64,000 bases of DNA from Oceanospirillaceae bacterium (GTDB lineage Bacteria > Pseudomonadota > Gammaproteobacteria > Pseudomonadales > Oceanobacteraceae). The translations under genes and the position numbers were made by a program. The stretch's first letter is position 1, and every line of letters starts with the position of its first letter. Below the pieces are notes generated by a model, which saw nothing but the letters and a program-made list of their open reading frames with translations, did not search any database and had not been told where the DNA came from. The DNA lies in assembly GCA_024234265.1 (NCBI GenBank), contig JACKOM010000011.1, forward strand, positions 21,609-85,608, written 5' to 3'. This document shows positions 34,911 to 45,779 of the stretch, piece after piece.

Positions 34911-35966
34911 TTAAATACCTTGCGTTAAGTCCGGCTGCACATTCTGCTCTGGCGCAGCGGCATAACGGTTAGCACGGGCAAAGGTGTTTAAATCATTAAA
35001 TTTCACACCATTTTCACGCATCACACGGTGGGCGGCGGATGCCGTCATCTGGCGGATATAAAACGGCTCACCCACCACAAAATGATGAATGCCATGGGTG
35101 CTGCCGAAATTAAAACAGAATAACTGAAAGGGCCAGAACAGCGGCGCATTCAGCACCTGGGTTTGCTGCAATAACGAATTCACGTTACCAAAATAATGCA
35201 TATTCGAGCTGATAAAATTCAGGCAGAACGAACGCAGATAAAAAGGTGCAATTAATACCACCACAAATTTATCCGCCCAGGCGAAATAGGCCTGTGTTGC
35301 AGCAGACCACTGCATATCCATACCCGCCAGCGCAGCACCGATATTCAGCGCATGGAAACCTAAAAAACCATACCAGATAAACGCCGTGGCCAGGCCAAGG
35401 GGGAAATTCGCCCCGATAATACGCAGCAACATCATGCCACGCGAATAATGGGTGTCGCCTTCAACCAGGGTGCGCACCACATTGCCCAAAAAGGTATCGG
35501 CCATAATCCAGAAACGCAGCCCCCCATAACGGCGCCCGTTGCCAATACCGACTTCCTCAATATCACGCTGGGTGCCTGAGGTTTTGTGATGCAGAAAATG
35601 CAGGTGGCGGCGTACCCAGGGGTTGATGGTGCCGGGGCGCAATAACCATACGCCGAGCATCATGGCGTGGTGAATGATTTTATGGCGGCGGAAATACTGC
35701 CAGTGAATCAGATCGTGTTCGATCTCATGCAGCAGGGATGTCAGCATCGCCACCAGCACAATGCACAACCAGGCGGGCATATAACCCTGCCAATACGCCA
35801 TGCCGCATAACACAACGCCTGCCGCACTGAAGCTGAATATCAGCAGGCCGAGCAGATTCTGATGCTGTAAAAAAGGGTAACGTGCACGTAATTCATCACC
35901 ACGCTTGCGGATCACGCGGCGGATGTTTTCAATGGCCTGTGTTTCGGCCTGGCCCTGGTACGACAT
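34911..35966 (-). CDS. Membrane fatty acid desaturase-family protein
   Basis: A diiron membrane desaturase or hydroxylase, 351 residues. The three histidine boxes are present: HEIEHD near 96, HLHFLHH near 135, and THGIHH near 294. Four or more hydrophobic segments surround them. The substrate (a fatty acyl lipid or other hydrocarbon chain) cannot be read from sequence. The ATG at 35966 is preceded by AAGGAG, which decides the start. It lies downstream of ampD-ampE but behind a terminator, and it ends 10 bases from the convergent mak gene with no obvious hairpin between them. Confidence 0.88.
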   Translation of the reverse strand: MSYQGQAETQAIENIRRVIRKRGDELRARYPFLQHQNLLGLLIFSFSAAGVVLCGMAYWQGYMPAWLCIVLVAMLTSLLHEIEHDLIHWQYFRRHKIIHHAMMLGVWLLRPGTINPWVRRHLHFLHHKTSGTQRDIEEVGIGNGRRYGGLRFWIMADTFLGNVVRTLVEGDTHYSRGMMLLRIIGANFPLGLATAFIWYGFLGFHALNIGAALAGMDMQWSAATQAYFAWADKFVVVLIAPFYLRSFCLNFISSNMHYFGNVNSLLQQTQVLNAPLFWPFQLFCFNFGSTHGIHHFVVGEPFYIRQMTASAAHRVMRENGVKFNDLNTFARANRYAAAPEQNVQPDLTQGI

Positions 35967-36023
35967 GGGGCACTCCTTATTATTTTTTGCGGCATTAAGC
36001 GCCAAAATGTCCGCGATAGCCAC

Positions 36024-36050
36024 AAAAAAAACCGCCGCAGCGGTTTTTTT
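36024..36050 (-). terminator. Terminator of ampD-ampE
   Basis: An AAAAACCGC / GCGGTTTTT hairpin with a CGCA loop between the ampE stop and the desaturase start, with long A and T runs on both sides. Confidence 0.88.
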
Positions 36051-36074
36051 ACACTTCTCAAAATCGGTGTGAAC

Positions 36075-36917
36075 TCAGAGGTGCCCCAGGATAGTGGCCG
36101 CCGCAATCAGCACCAGCCAGATCACCGCACTGCGGATCAGAAGGTCGTGATCGTTTTCCAGGGCCTTGAGGGCTGCGCTGCCGGAAAAATCCTCCATCTG
36201 CGGTAATGCACCCTGGGCACTGGCGGCCAGCACCTCGGCGGCGGGAATTTCCGGATTACGCACGCTTTTCAGCACCTCACGGAACGCGCCGGTAAAATCC
36301 CCGGCCAGACAGAAGGTTAACGCCAGCAGGCGGGAGGGAATCCAGATCAGGGCATCCACCAGCTGATCACTCCACTGCTGTTTTAATTCGAGTTTGAACC
36401 AGAAACTCAGCAACCATAAAAAGGCACCGGGAATGCCCAGCAACATAAACCAGAATACCGGCACAAAAAAACGGATAAACCAGGCGTAATTAATCGCCGC
36501 GGACACCTCTGCGTGTAATTGCTGCGGTTCTACCACCTGGGTTTGTGTCTGCAGGCTTAAAAATCCCCGCGCCGATTCAAACGCGCCCTGATAATCGCCG
36601 CGCTGCCAGGCTTCACGGTAACTGCGCAGGCGGGCGTTAAAATCATCGCGCCCGAGCACATACAGAAATAAAACAATTTGCAGCAATACAGATATAAGCC
36701 CGAGCAGCAAGCCATGCAGGGACGCAAAAAACACCGCCAGCAATACGCAGGGTAAAATCACACTTAAAAAATAACCGCCCACCTGCAAGGGAATGCTCTG
36801 TTTTGCCAGGGCCAATGGCTGCAATACGCGGCTGAACCAGATGCGCTTGCGGCGGTAACCACTGCGGCTGGTCTGGCGCTGCAATAATAAACTCAGCATT
36901 AAAATCAGAAATTTCAT
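36075..36917 (-). CDS. ampE: AmpE-family inner membrane protein
   Basis: An inner-membrane protein encoded with AmpD; its biochemical role is not settled, and a signalling role in beta-lactamase control has been proposed. The 280 residues start MKFLILMLSLLLQR. Hydrophobic segments are near 45-85, 145-175, and 255-278, and the family-type GRDDFNARLRSYREAWQRGDYQGAFE stretch is near 88-115, followed by AINYAWFIRFFVPVFWFMLLG-type residues. Its start overlaps the ampD stop by four bases. Confidence 0.9.
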   Translation of the reverse strand: MKFLILMLSLLLQRQTSRSGYRRKRIWFSRVLQPLALAKQSIPLQVGGYFLSVILPCVLLAVFFASLHGLLLGLISVLLQIVLFLYVLGRDDFNARLRSYREAWQRGDYQGAFESARGFLSLQTQTQVVEPQQLHAEVSAAINYAWFIRFFVPVFWFMLLGIPGAFLWLLSFWFKLELKQQWSDQLVDALIWIPSRLLALTFCLAGDFTGAFREVLKSVRNPEIPAAEVLAASAQGALPQMEDFSGSAALKALENDHDLLIRSAVIWLVLIAAATILGHL

Positions 36918-37465
36918 CCTGCGTTTTCCTCAAGTGATTTCCGGTAACGGGCCCAGTCAAACGCAGGCCCCGGATCAGTTTTACGCCCCGGCGCAATGGC
37001 ATCATGCCCGGCGATGTTATCCGCACACAGCGCCGGATATTGACGCATTAATTCACGGCTGACCTCAGCCAGCACCCGGTACTGTGCATCGCTGTAGGGG
37101 TCTGTGTCTGTGCCCTCCAGCTCAATGCCGATGGAAAAATCATTACAATTTTCCACCCCTTTAAATACTGATTTACCCGCGTGCCAGGCGCGCTCATTCA
37201 GCGGCACAAACTGCACAACTTCACCTGTGCGGGTAATTAACAGATGGCTGGAAACCTCAACACCTTTTATTTCCTGATAAAAAGGATGTTTATCCCAATC
37301 AAGCTGATTACAGAAAAAAGCTTCAATATCCCCCGTGCCATATTCGCCGGGCGGCAGGCTGATATTGTGAATCACCAGCAGGCTCACATTCGCCCCTTGC
37401 GGGCGCTGGTTAAAATTCGGTGACGGGCAACGGCGCGCGCCCTTCAGCCAGACGGATTCATCCAT
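36914..37465 (-). CDS. ampD: N-acetyl-anhydromuramyl-L-alanine amidase AmpD
   Basis: A cytoplasmic zinc amidase that cuts the peptide from anhydro-muropeptides imported by AmpG, also found in this window. The 183 residues show the amidase-2 fold: zinc His in LLVIHNISLPPGEYG near 33, AWHAG near 93, IGIELEGTD near 113, and GHDAIAPGRKTDPGPAFDW near 155-170 with the second His, a Lys and the zinc Asp. The mur and fts cluster later in the window makes new murein, so recycling and synthesis genes lie close together. Confidence 0.95.
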   Translation of the reverse strand: MDESVWLKGARRCPSPNFNQRPQGANVSLLVIHNISLPPGEYGTGDIEAFFCNQLDWDKHPFYQEIKGVEVSSHLLITRTGEVVQFVPLNERAWHAGKSVFKGVENCNDFSIGIELEGTDTDPYSDAQYRVLAEVSRELMRQYPALCADNIAGHDAIAPGRKTDPGPAFDWARYRKSLEENAG

Positions 37466-37525
37466 TTACATCACACCGCGATCAAGATGCCGCCATCAAA
37501 ACCTGTTCATGGCAGACAGTCAATT

Positions 37526-37795
37526 CTAGGGAACCTCTGAATAACTCTGCACAGCTCCGGCATGTGCTGCCAGGTGAGATCGGCAAGGCGGCGATTGAAG
37601 TAAATGACGGGTCCTTTACAAAATCGCCAACACAGCCAGATCAGCTGGCAGCCTGCGCCCTGCGGGGTTTTGCGAAATAAACCAGCTCGGTGTTGCAGCT
37701 TTTTGACGTAACCCGTTATGCCTGCAAATCTGCGCCTTGATCTGATTTATTTCGCAAAGCCGACGCGGGCACTGAGTTATTCGGAGGTTCCCTAG
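37526..37795. mobile_element. MITE with 18-bp terminal inverted repeats and CTAG duplication
   Basis: A 262-bp element between two CTAG copies (37526-37529 and 37792-37795). Its ends, GGAACCTCTGAATAACTC and GAGTTATTCGGAGGTTCC, match as inverted repeats with one mismatch. A second inverted pair lies inside, TTTGCGAAATAAA near 37669 and TTTATTTCGCAAA near 37746. No transposase frame is present. A 4-bp CTAG duplication fits the IS5 group, whose targets are YTAR; that family link is inference. Together with its flanks it fills the 417-base gap between ampD and the symporter. Confidence 0.75.
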
Positions 37796-37823
37796 GGAAG
37801 CTCTGCAGGATAATTCTGCACCG
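37792..37823. repeat. Second, decayed element end adjoining the MITE
   Basis: CTAGGGAAGCTCTGCAGG and the TCTGCAC-x-GC that follows align with the MITE's own left end (CTAGGGAACCTCTGAATA... TCTGCACAGC) in direct orientation at about 26 of 31 positions. The MITE thus seems to have inserted at the CTAG of an older copy, or the two copies are in tandem. It ends 60 bases before the symporter start, so it may supply part of that gene's promoter region. Confidence 0.5.
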
Positions 37824-37882
37824 CAGGGGCCGCAGGCAGCGGGAGTCTGTTATTATGCCGCGAAAACAATAACGGGGGGATT

Positions 37883-40088
<2,206 letters not shown>

Positions 40089-40102
40089 TTGGCCCATACC
40101 CA

Positions 40103-40132
40103 TAAAAAAGCCGCCCACGGGCGGCTTTTTTA
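40103..40132 (+). terminator. Terminator of nadC
   Basis: AAAAAAGCCGCCC and GGGCGGCTTTTTT form a stem with a short loop 14 bases after the nadC stop. Confidence 0.92.
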
Positions 40133-40251
40133 TTGATCGCCAGCAAACTTCATTTCAGCCCCTGTGCGCGCCCCATTTTTAACCAAAAAGTATCGGACCA
40201 AAGCACTGCGCCTCTCAATCCCCGACCCGATTAACCCAATTGCGCACTTGC

Positions 40252-40360
40252 TGACAAAAATTGTCACTTACTGACATCGTGTAATTTAAAGCCCCTCAAG
40301 CCAAGTGTGAGCCACACCCAGTATTTATGCGGGTCAGTCGACAATATCTGACTTAAGTAG
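40252..40360. promoter_or_regulatory. Dyads upstream of pilA, candidate PilR-type activator sites
   Basis: TGACAAAAATTGTCA (40252-40266) and TGTCACTTACTGACA (40262-40276) are overlapping inverted repeats that share a TGTCA arm, about 130-150 bases before the sigma-54 box. A looser TCAG...CTGA pair lies at about 40336-40353. Such upstream positions and TGTC cores fit binding of the activator PilR, known in Pseudomonas. The gap of about 350 bases between nadC's terminator and pilA is otherwise AT-rich, with a T8/A8 tract near 40365-40381 that could bend DNA. Confidence 0.5.
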
Positions 40361-40405
40361 GCTTTTTTTTATAAAAAAAATAATGAATACTGCTCGCACT
40401 TGAGT

Positions 40406-40421
40406 TGGCACAATGCCTGCT
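40406..40421 (+). promoter_or_regulatory. Sigma-54 promoter of pilA
   Basis: TGGCACAATGCCTGCT has the GG and GC doublets exactly 10 bases apart and matches TGGCAC-N5-TTGC apart from one base. It lies 68 bases before the pilA start. Pilin genes are classically under sigma-54 with PilS-PilR; those regulators are not in this window. Confidence 0.82.
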
Positions 40422-40488
40422 CTAGTTATAACAAGGCTGAAAAAGCCGTCGAATACCCTAAGACTAAAACGCAGTGGAGCGGTCTATC

Positions 40489-40950
40489 ATGAAAAAACAA
40501 CAAGGTTTTACCTTAATCGAGCTGATGATTGTAGTTGCCATCATCGGTATTCTGGCTTCTGTGGCTATTCCACAGTACAAAACTTACATCACCCGCGCTG
40601 AAGCAACCAAGTTAATTGTGCCAACCACCCGTGGCATATTAAACGCTGTTGCCGAATACCACGCCACTTATGCTAAATTACCTCCAGCCTTTGCTGATCT
40701 TGCCTCTGCTGGCATGTTAGTAAGTGCTTCTGGTGGAACCGTAGTTGCTGCAGACTATGCAACTACAGATATCGCCACAGTGGATATGAAAGACGGTGTT
40801 ATCACTCTGACATTCACAGCTACCCCTAAAAACGAAGAATTCAAAAGCTTAACAGTAATATTAAGCCCAACTGTTGATGCCAAGACTGGCGCTGTTAAGT
40901 TCGGTATTACCGGCGGCACACTGCCAGCTCAATACCGTCCAAAAATCTAA
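40489..40950 (+). CDS. pilA: Major type IV pilin, cysteine-free
   Basis: The pilus subunit. The 153 residues start with the prepilin leader MKKQQG, cut before Phe7 by PilD, followed by [24 protein letters not shown] with Glu5 of the mature form. The globular head holds about 125 residues. There is no cysteine anywhere, so the C-terminal disulphide loop of most PilA proteins is missing. A GTG 15 bases upstream is less likely as start because it would spoil the short leader. Sigma-54 box upstream, strong terminator downstream, and pilB-pilC-pilD follow on the same strand, whereas in Pseudomonas, as I recall, pilA is divergent from pilB. Confidence 0.93.
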   Translation: MKKQQGFTLIELMIVVAIIGILASVAIPQYKTYITRAEATKLIVPTTRGILNAVAEYHATYAKLPPAFADLASAGMLVSASGGTVVAADYATTDIATVDMKDGVITLTFTATPKNEEFKSLTVILSPTVDAKTGAVKFGITGGTLPAQYRPKI

Positions 40951-40966
40951 TATAAGTTAAATTAGT

Positions 40967-40994
40967 AAAAAAACCCGCTGCGGCGGGTTTTTTT
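40967..40994 (+). terminator. Terminator of pilA
   Basis: A run of seven A, then ACCCGC and GCGGGT around a short TGCG-type loop, then seven T. It separates highly expressed pilin from pilB. Confidence 0.92.
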
Positions 40995-41026
40995 ATGCCT
41001 GTGAAATCTCATAAATTTAGAAAACA

Positions 41027-41040
41027 CTAGGGAACGTTTG
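41027..41040. repeat. Weak element-end-like sequence before pilB
   Basis: CTAGGGAACGTTTG shares CTAGGGAAC with the ends seen at 26206, 37526 and 37792, then diverges. It lies 152 bases before the pilB start. It could be a decayed end or chance. Confidence 0.3.
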
Positions 41041-41191
41041 AGCATCAACCATGACCACCTCTCACAGCGAAACTGCATACCTTGCAATAACACAATAACA
41101 CCTTGTTTTCCTACAATTTGCTAAAAGCACCTTTTGCACGCCTGGTGAATATGTTAGAAAAGCAAATCATCAGAATAACGACAATCAGCAT

Positions 41192-42877
41192 ATGTCTAAG
41201 CTCAGTGGTCTCGCACGCCGGTTTGTTGAAGTAGGCCTGCTGCAAGAAGCAAAAGCCCTCGAAATTCTCGTCAGTGCCAAAAAGGAAAAACGCCCCTTTG
41301 TGGTCCAGGCCACTTTAAGCGGGGCCTGTAACAGCCGCACCGCAGCAGAATTAGTGGCCAGCGAATTTGGCCTGCCCCTGCTGGATATCTCCAGCATGGA
41401 CCCGAACCTGTTTGAAAAAGACCTTGTATCCACAGAGCTGCTCGAAAAGCACCGTATTATCCCAATATTCAAACGTGGTAATCGCCTGCATATTGCCCAA
41501 GCAGATCCTTCCGATATCCAGGCGCTGGATGAAATAAAATTTGCCACCGGCATGATAGTGGATGCCGTTGTCGTCGAAGCCGACAAACTTAACGTATTGG
41601 TTGAACGCCTGTTATCGGGCAGTGCCGATGCCAGCTTGGGTGATCTGGATGGCGACTTCGATATCGAAGAAGACGATAGCAGCAAAGCCAAAGATGCCGA
41701 TGATGAAGTCGCCGATGAAGCCCCTATCGTACGTTTTGTGAATAAAATGCTGCTTGATGCCATTCGCACCGGCGCATCAGATATTCACTTCGAACCCTAC
41801 GAAAAACGCTACCGGGTGCGTTACCGTACCGACGGTGTATTACATGAAATTTCTTCGCCACCGGTTAGCTTGGCAGGCAAAATTTCCGCCCGTTTAAAAG
41901 TTATGTCACGCATGGATATTTCTGAGCGTCGAGTCCCCCAGGACGGACGTATCAAAATGAAAATATCCAAAACCAAAGCCATCGATTTCCGCGTGAATTC
42001 TCTCCCCACATTGTGGGGCGAAAAACTGGTTTTGCGTATTCTCGACCCCTCCAGTGCCAAACTGGGGATTGATGCACTGGGTTACGAGCCAGACCAAAAA
42101 CAACTCTACTTGGATGCATTATCACAGCCGCAGGGTATGATTCTGGTTACCGGGCCAACCGGCTCTGGTAAAACGGTTTCCCTGTACACCGGCCTGAATA
42201 TTCTCAACACCCCGGAAACCAACATTTCCACAGCAGAAGACCCGGTAGAGATTAACCTTGAAGGTATCAACCAGGTTAACGTAAACGCTAAAGTGGGCCT
42301 CGATTTCGCAGAAGCTTTACGCTCCTTCCTGCGTCAGGATCCGGATGTGGTGATGGTGGGTGAGATTCGTGACCTTGAAACCGCCAATATCGCGATTAAA
42401 GCTGCACAAACAGGCCACCTGGTTTTATCCACCCTGCACACCAACGGCGCAGCAGAAACCCTGACCCGTTTGGCAAACATGGGGGTGCCGCCGTTTAACA
42501 TTGCTACCTCAGTCACCCTGATTATCGCCCAGCGCCTGGCGCGCCGTTTGTGCACACACTGCAAAAAACCGGTGGAATTCCCTCCCGAAGTCATCAAAAA
42601 AATGGGCTTTACCAGCGAACAAATGGCAGAAGCCACTTTTTATCAGGCGGTCGGCTGCGAACATTGCAGTGGCGGTTACAAAGGCCGCGTGGGTATTTAT
42701 GAAGTGGTTAAAATCACGGATGCGATGTCCCGTATTATAATGGAAGGCGGTAATGCGATTCAGATCGCTGACGTCGCACGTAAGGAAGGGTTCAACAACC
42801 TGAGATTATCGGCCCTGAAAAAAGTCGTGGCCGGTGTGACTACCCTCGAAGAATGTCAGCGCGTCACCTCAGACTAA
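41192..42877 (+). CDS. pilB: Type IV pilus extension ATPase PilB
   Basis: A cytoplasmic hexameric ATPase that powers pilus assembly. The 561 residues have an N-terminal MshEN-like part (about 1-150), an acidic linker, and the ATPase core. The core shows IRTGASDIHFEPYE near 190, Walker A GPTGSGKT near 325, an Asp box STAEDPVE, Walker B DVVMVGEIRD near 388-397, the His box GHLVLSTLHTN, and a zinc tetracysteine motif (CTHC ... CEHC near 455-490). The ribosome binding site before the ATG is weak. It leads the pilB-pilC-pilD-coaE-yacG run. Confidence 0.96.
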   Translation: MSKLSGLARRFVEVGLLQEAKALEILVSAKKEKRPFVVQATLSGACNSRTAAELVASEFGLPLLDISSMDPNLFEKDLVSTELLEKHRIIPIFKRGNRLHIAQADPSDIQALDEIKFATGMIVDAVVVEADKLNVLVERLLSGSADASLGDLDGDFDIEEDDSSKAKDADDEVADEAPIVRFVNKMLLDAIRTGASDIHFEPYEKRYRVRYRTDGVLHEISSPPVSLAGKISARLKVMSRMDISERRVPQDGRIKMKISKTKAIDFRVNSLPTLWGEKLVLRILDPSSAKLGIDALGYEPDQKQLYLDALSQPQGMILVTGPTGSGKTVSLYTGLNILNTPETNISTAEDPVEINLEGINQVNVNAKVGLDFAEALRSFLRQDPDVVMVGEIRDLETANIAIKAAQTGHLVLSTLHTNGAAETLTRLANMGVPPFNIATSVTLIIAQRLARRLCTHCKKPVEFPPEVIKKMGFTSEQMAEATFYQAVGCEHCSGGYKGRVGIYEVVKITDAMSRIIMEGGNAIQIADVARKEGFNNLRLSALKKVVAGVTTLEECQRVTSD

Positions 42878-42889
42878 CGGATACACAAT

Positions 42890-44116
42890 ATGGCGAAGAC
42901 CAAAACCGGCAGTTACGTTTGGGAAGGTGTGAACAAACGGGGCCAGAAAATTCAGGGCGAAATGATCGGCGAAAACGCTGCCATTATTAAAGCTCAGTTA
43001 CGCAAACAAGGTGTAATGCCCGGCAAAATTAAACGCAAGTCCGAAGGTTTGTTCGGTCTTAGTATGCAGGGCGGCGGAAAAAAAATCGGCAATGCGGATA
43101 TCACCCTGTTTATGCGCCAACTGGCGACCATGACCAAATCCGGTGTTCCTTTGGTACAGGGCCTGGAAATAGTGGCCGATGGTATGGAAAACCCCAATAT
43201 GCAAAAGCTGGTACTGGGCATTAAAGATAAAGTTGCCGCCGGTAACGACTTTGCATCATGCCTGACGGAATACCCGGATCAGTTTGATAAACTGACCTGC
43301 AGCCTGATTGAATCCGGTGAGCAATCCGGTGCACTGGAAACCATGTTAGACAGGGTTGCCATTTATAAAGAAAAAACCGAATTGCTCAAACAAAAAATTA
43401 AAAAGGCCACTAAATATCCAATGATCGTTATGATTATTGCAATGATTGTAAGCGCGATATTGTTATTAAAAGTAGTGCCAACTTTCCAGGAAATGTTTTC
43501 CAGTATGGGGGCCAACTTACCCGCCCCCACCCTAGCTTTGATTGCTACATCTGAATGGTTGCAGGCAAATTGGTACATATTGCTGGGCGTTATTGTCGGA
43601 AGCGTGTTGGGATTAAAGCATGCAATTAAAACTTCACCTGCAGTTGAAGAACAAAAAGATATTATTGTTCTGAAACTTCCTGTCATCGGCGGTATTATGA
43701 AAAAAGCAGTAGTGGCGCGTTTTGCGCGGGTTTTATCAACCACATTCTCTGCTGGTGTCCCTTTAGTAGAAGCACTTGAATCCGTAGCCGGCGCTGCGGA
43801 TAACGTGATTTATAAACGTGCAATTTTAAAAGTGCGTGATGATGTTTCCAGCGGTATTCAGCTAAACGCCTCCATGCGTTCTACAGGCGTATTTCCCAAT
43901 ATGGTGGTGCAAATGGTGGCCATCGGTGAAGAGTCCGGTGCGCTGGACGCAATGCTGGCTAAAGTCGCCGAATACTTTGAGCAAGAAGTCGATAACGAAG
44001 TGGATGGTTTAACCGCCATGATTGAGCCATTTGTAATGGCATTCCTGGGTGTTGTGGTGGGCGGTATGCTGATCGCAATGTACCTGCCAATCTTCAAAAT
44101 GGGTGACGCTGTATAA
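42890..44116 (+). CDS. pilC: Type IV pilus inner-membrane platform protein PilC
   Basis: The polytopic platform on which PilB turns to add pilin subunits. The 408 residues contain two GspF-type domains (about 70-195 and 273-395), each with a FARVLSTTFSAGVPL- or FMRQLATMTKSGVPL-type start and an LIESGEQSGALETML or AIGEESGALDAML motif. Membrane segments are near 175-200, 225-245 and 375-400. Its stop overlaps the pilD start (TAATG), so translation is coupled. Confidence 0.95.
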   Translation: MAKTKTGSYVWEGVNKRGQKIQGEMIGENAAIIKAQLRKQGVMPGKIKRKSEGLFGLSMQGGGKKIGNADITLFMRQLATMTKSGVPLVQGLEIVADGMENPNMQKLVLGIKDKVAAGNDFASCLTEYPDQFDKLTCSLIESGEQSGALETMLDRVAIYKEKTELLKQKIKKATKYPMIVMIIAMIVSAILLLKVVPTFQEMFSSMGANLPAPTLALIATSEWLQANWYILLGVIVGSVLGLKHAIKTSPAVEEQKDIIVLKLPVIGGIMKKAVVARFARVLSTTFSAGVPLVEALESVAGAADNVIYKRAILKVRDDVSSGIQLNASMRSTGVFPNMVVQMVAIGEESGALDAMLAKVAEYFEQEVDNEVDGLTAMIEPFVMAFLGVVVGGMLIAMYLPIFKMGDAV

Positions 44117-44985
44117 TGGTTGTTTTAGATTTACTGGCAAACAATACGCTGTTTTTTTTGTTTGCCGTGACCCTGCTGGGCCTGTGCGTGGGTAGTTTTC
44201 TGAATGTGGTTATATACCGTCTGCCCATTATGCTGAAACGCGAATGGCAGGCCGAAATAGCAGAAATGCAAGGTGAAACATTACCAGAACAACCTGTATT
44301 TAATTTAACAAAACCCCATTCAGCCTGCCCTAAATGCAATGCACCCATTCGCCCCTGGCAGAATATTCCTGTTATCAGCTATTTGTTTTTACGTGGTAAA
44401 TGCGCCAACTGTAAAAACCCCATCAGCATCCGCTACCCGCTGGTTGAAATTGTAACTGGTGCATTGAGTCTGGTGGTGGCACAGCACTTCGGTTACAGCT
44501 GGGCTAGCGCAGGTTTATTGGTATTTACCTGGGCATTAATCGCCCTGACCATGATTGATATTGACGAGCAACTCCTGCCCGACAACATCACCTTACCACT
44601 GTTATGGCTGGGTCTCATCTGCAACAGTTTTGGCATTTTCACCGATCTGCACAGTGCGGTATTTGGTGCTATTGCGGGTTATTTATCCCTCTGGTCCGTA
44701 TTCTGGTTATTTAAATTATTAACCGGTAAAGAAGGCATGGGCTATGGCGATTTTAAATTACTCGCTGCCCTGGGTGCATTTTTCGGCTGGCAGAGTCTAC
44801 CTGTGATTATTCTGCTCTCATCCGTGGTAGGTGCTGTGGTGGGAATCATCGGCATCATGGCCATGGGACGGGATAAGAATATTCCAATTCCATTTGGCCC
44901 CTATCTCGCTGCAGCAGGCTGGATTGCTGCCCTGTGGGGCCAACAATTAACCGCCGCTTATTTTGCCTATATGGGCATACATTAA
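44116..44985 (+). CDS. pilD: Prepilin peptidase / N-methyltransferase PilD
   Basis: Cuts the leader of prepilins, including type II pseudopilins, and methylates the new N-terminal Phe. The 289 residues have an N-terminal GSFLNVVIYRLP stretch near 26-37, a zinc-type pair CPKC and CANC near 74 and 99, and the two catalytic Asp residues in MIDIDEQLLPD near 150 and GYGDFKLL near 213. About eight hydrophobic segments are visible. The same enzyme probably also serves the gspC-gspD secretion system of this genome. Confidence 0.96.
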   Translation: MVVLDLLANNTLFFLFAVTLLGLCVGSFLNVVIYRLPIMLKREWQAEIAEMQGETLPEQPVFNLTKPHSACPKCNAPIRPWQNIPVISYLFLRGKCANCKNPISIRYPLVEIVTGALSLVVAQHFGYSWASAGLLVFTWALIALTMIDIDEQLLPDNITLPLLWLGLICNSFGIFTDLHSAVFGAIAGYLSLWSVFWLFKLLTGKEGMGYGDFKLLAALGAFFGWQSLPVIILLSSVVGAVVGIIGIMAMGRDKNIPIPFGPYLAAAGWIAALWGQQLTAAYFAYMGIH

Positions 44986-44986
44986 G

Positions 44987-45592
44987 GTGTTTGTTGTTGG
45001 TTTAACCGGCGGCATTGGCAGTGGCAAAACAGCGGTCACACGCTGTTTTGAAACCCTTGGTGTACTCGTAATAGATGCCGATATTGTCGCGCGGGAAGTT
45101 GTTGCTGCCAGGACCCCTGCTTTACAAGCAATAGCAGCGCGTCACGGCCAAACAATTTTGCTGGATGACGGTAATCTTAACCGTGCAAAATTACGTGAAA
45201 TTGTGTTTAAAGATCCTGGCGAGCGCCGCTGGTTAGAACAACTGACCCATCCGCTGATTCGCGAGGGCATTATTCACGGCCTGCAAAATGCCAAGGCGCC
45301 TTACTCCATTCTGGTTTCGCCCCTGTTAATTGAAAGTGGGCAAGCGCAGTTATGCCAGCGCATTTTAGTAGTGGACGTTTCCCGCGACACACAAATCGAA
45401 CGCACCATGCAGCGCGATCACAACAACCGGCAACAAGTTGAAGCCATTATTAATGCACAAATCAGCCGCGAGCAACGCCTTGCTCACGCAGATGATGTCA
45501 TCAATAACGAGGCCGATCTCGCCCTGCTTGCGGATACAATTACCAAGCTGCATCAAACTTATTTAATACTCAGTAAACAACATGACTCTTGA
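44987..45592 (+). CDS. coaE: Dephospho-CoA kinase
   Basis: Adds the 3' phosphate in the last step of coenzyme A synthesis. I chose the GTG at 44987, just after the pilD stop, giving 201 residues that start [14 protein letters not shown] with the P loop at about 8-15. A TTG inside pilD is an alternative. [10 protein letters not shown] is near 33, [13 protein letters not shown] near 82, and VSPLLIESG near 109 in place of the usual VPLL-x-E. The C-terminal helix covers [10 protein letters not shown]. There is no clear ribosome binding site, so it probably depends on coupling to pilD. Confidence 0.93.
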   Translation: MFVVGLTGGIGSGKTAVTRCFETLGVLVIDADIVAREVVAARTPALQAIAARHGQTILLDDGNLNRAKLREIVFKDPGERRWLEQLTHPLIREGIIHGLQNAKAPYSILVSPLLIESGQAQLCQRILVVDVSRDTQIERTMQRDHNNRQQVEAIINAQISREQRLAHADDVINNEADLALLADTITKLHQTYLILSKQHDS

Positions 45593-45779
45593 AGTGAAAT
45601 GCCCAACCTGCCAGAAAAACGTGCAGTGGAATTCTGATTTCCCCTATCGTCCATTTTGCTGTGAACGCTGTAAATTAATTGATCTGGGGGAGTGGGCCGC
45701 AGAAAAACACGCTATTCCCGGCCCGGAACTGAATGAAGAATTATTGTCCGGGGATATTCCGGACGAGTTCAAACACTGA
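45582..45779 (+). CDS. yacG: YacG zinc protein (DNA gyrase inhibitor)
   Basis: A small zinc protein; in E. coli YacG binds GyrB and inhibits gyrase. The 65 residues hold four zinc Cys in CPTC near 8-11 and CCERC near 27-31, then [16 protein letters not shown], the typical YacG stretch. It starts 11 bases inside coaE and closes the pilB-yacG run. Its end overlaps the convergent mutT by 11 bases. Confidence 0.94.
   Translation: MTLEVKCPTCQKNVQWNSDFPYRPFCCERCKLIDLGEWAAEKHAIPGPELNEELLSGDIPDEFKH

Noticed and set aside
37420..37680. An 86-codon frame running through the left part of the MITE
   Set aside because: Too short, no transposase motif and no ribosome binding site. It begins inside ampD on the other strand.
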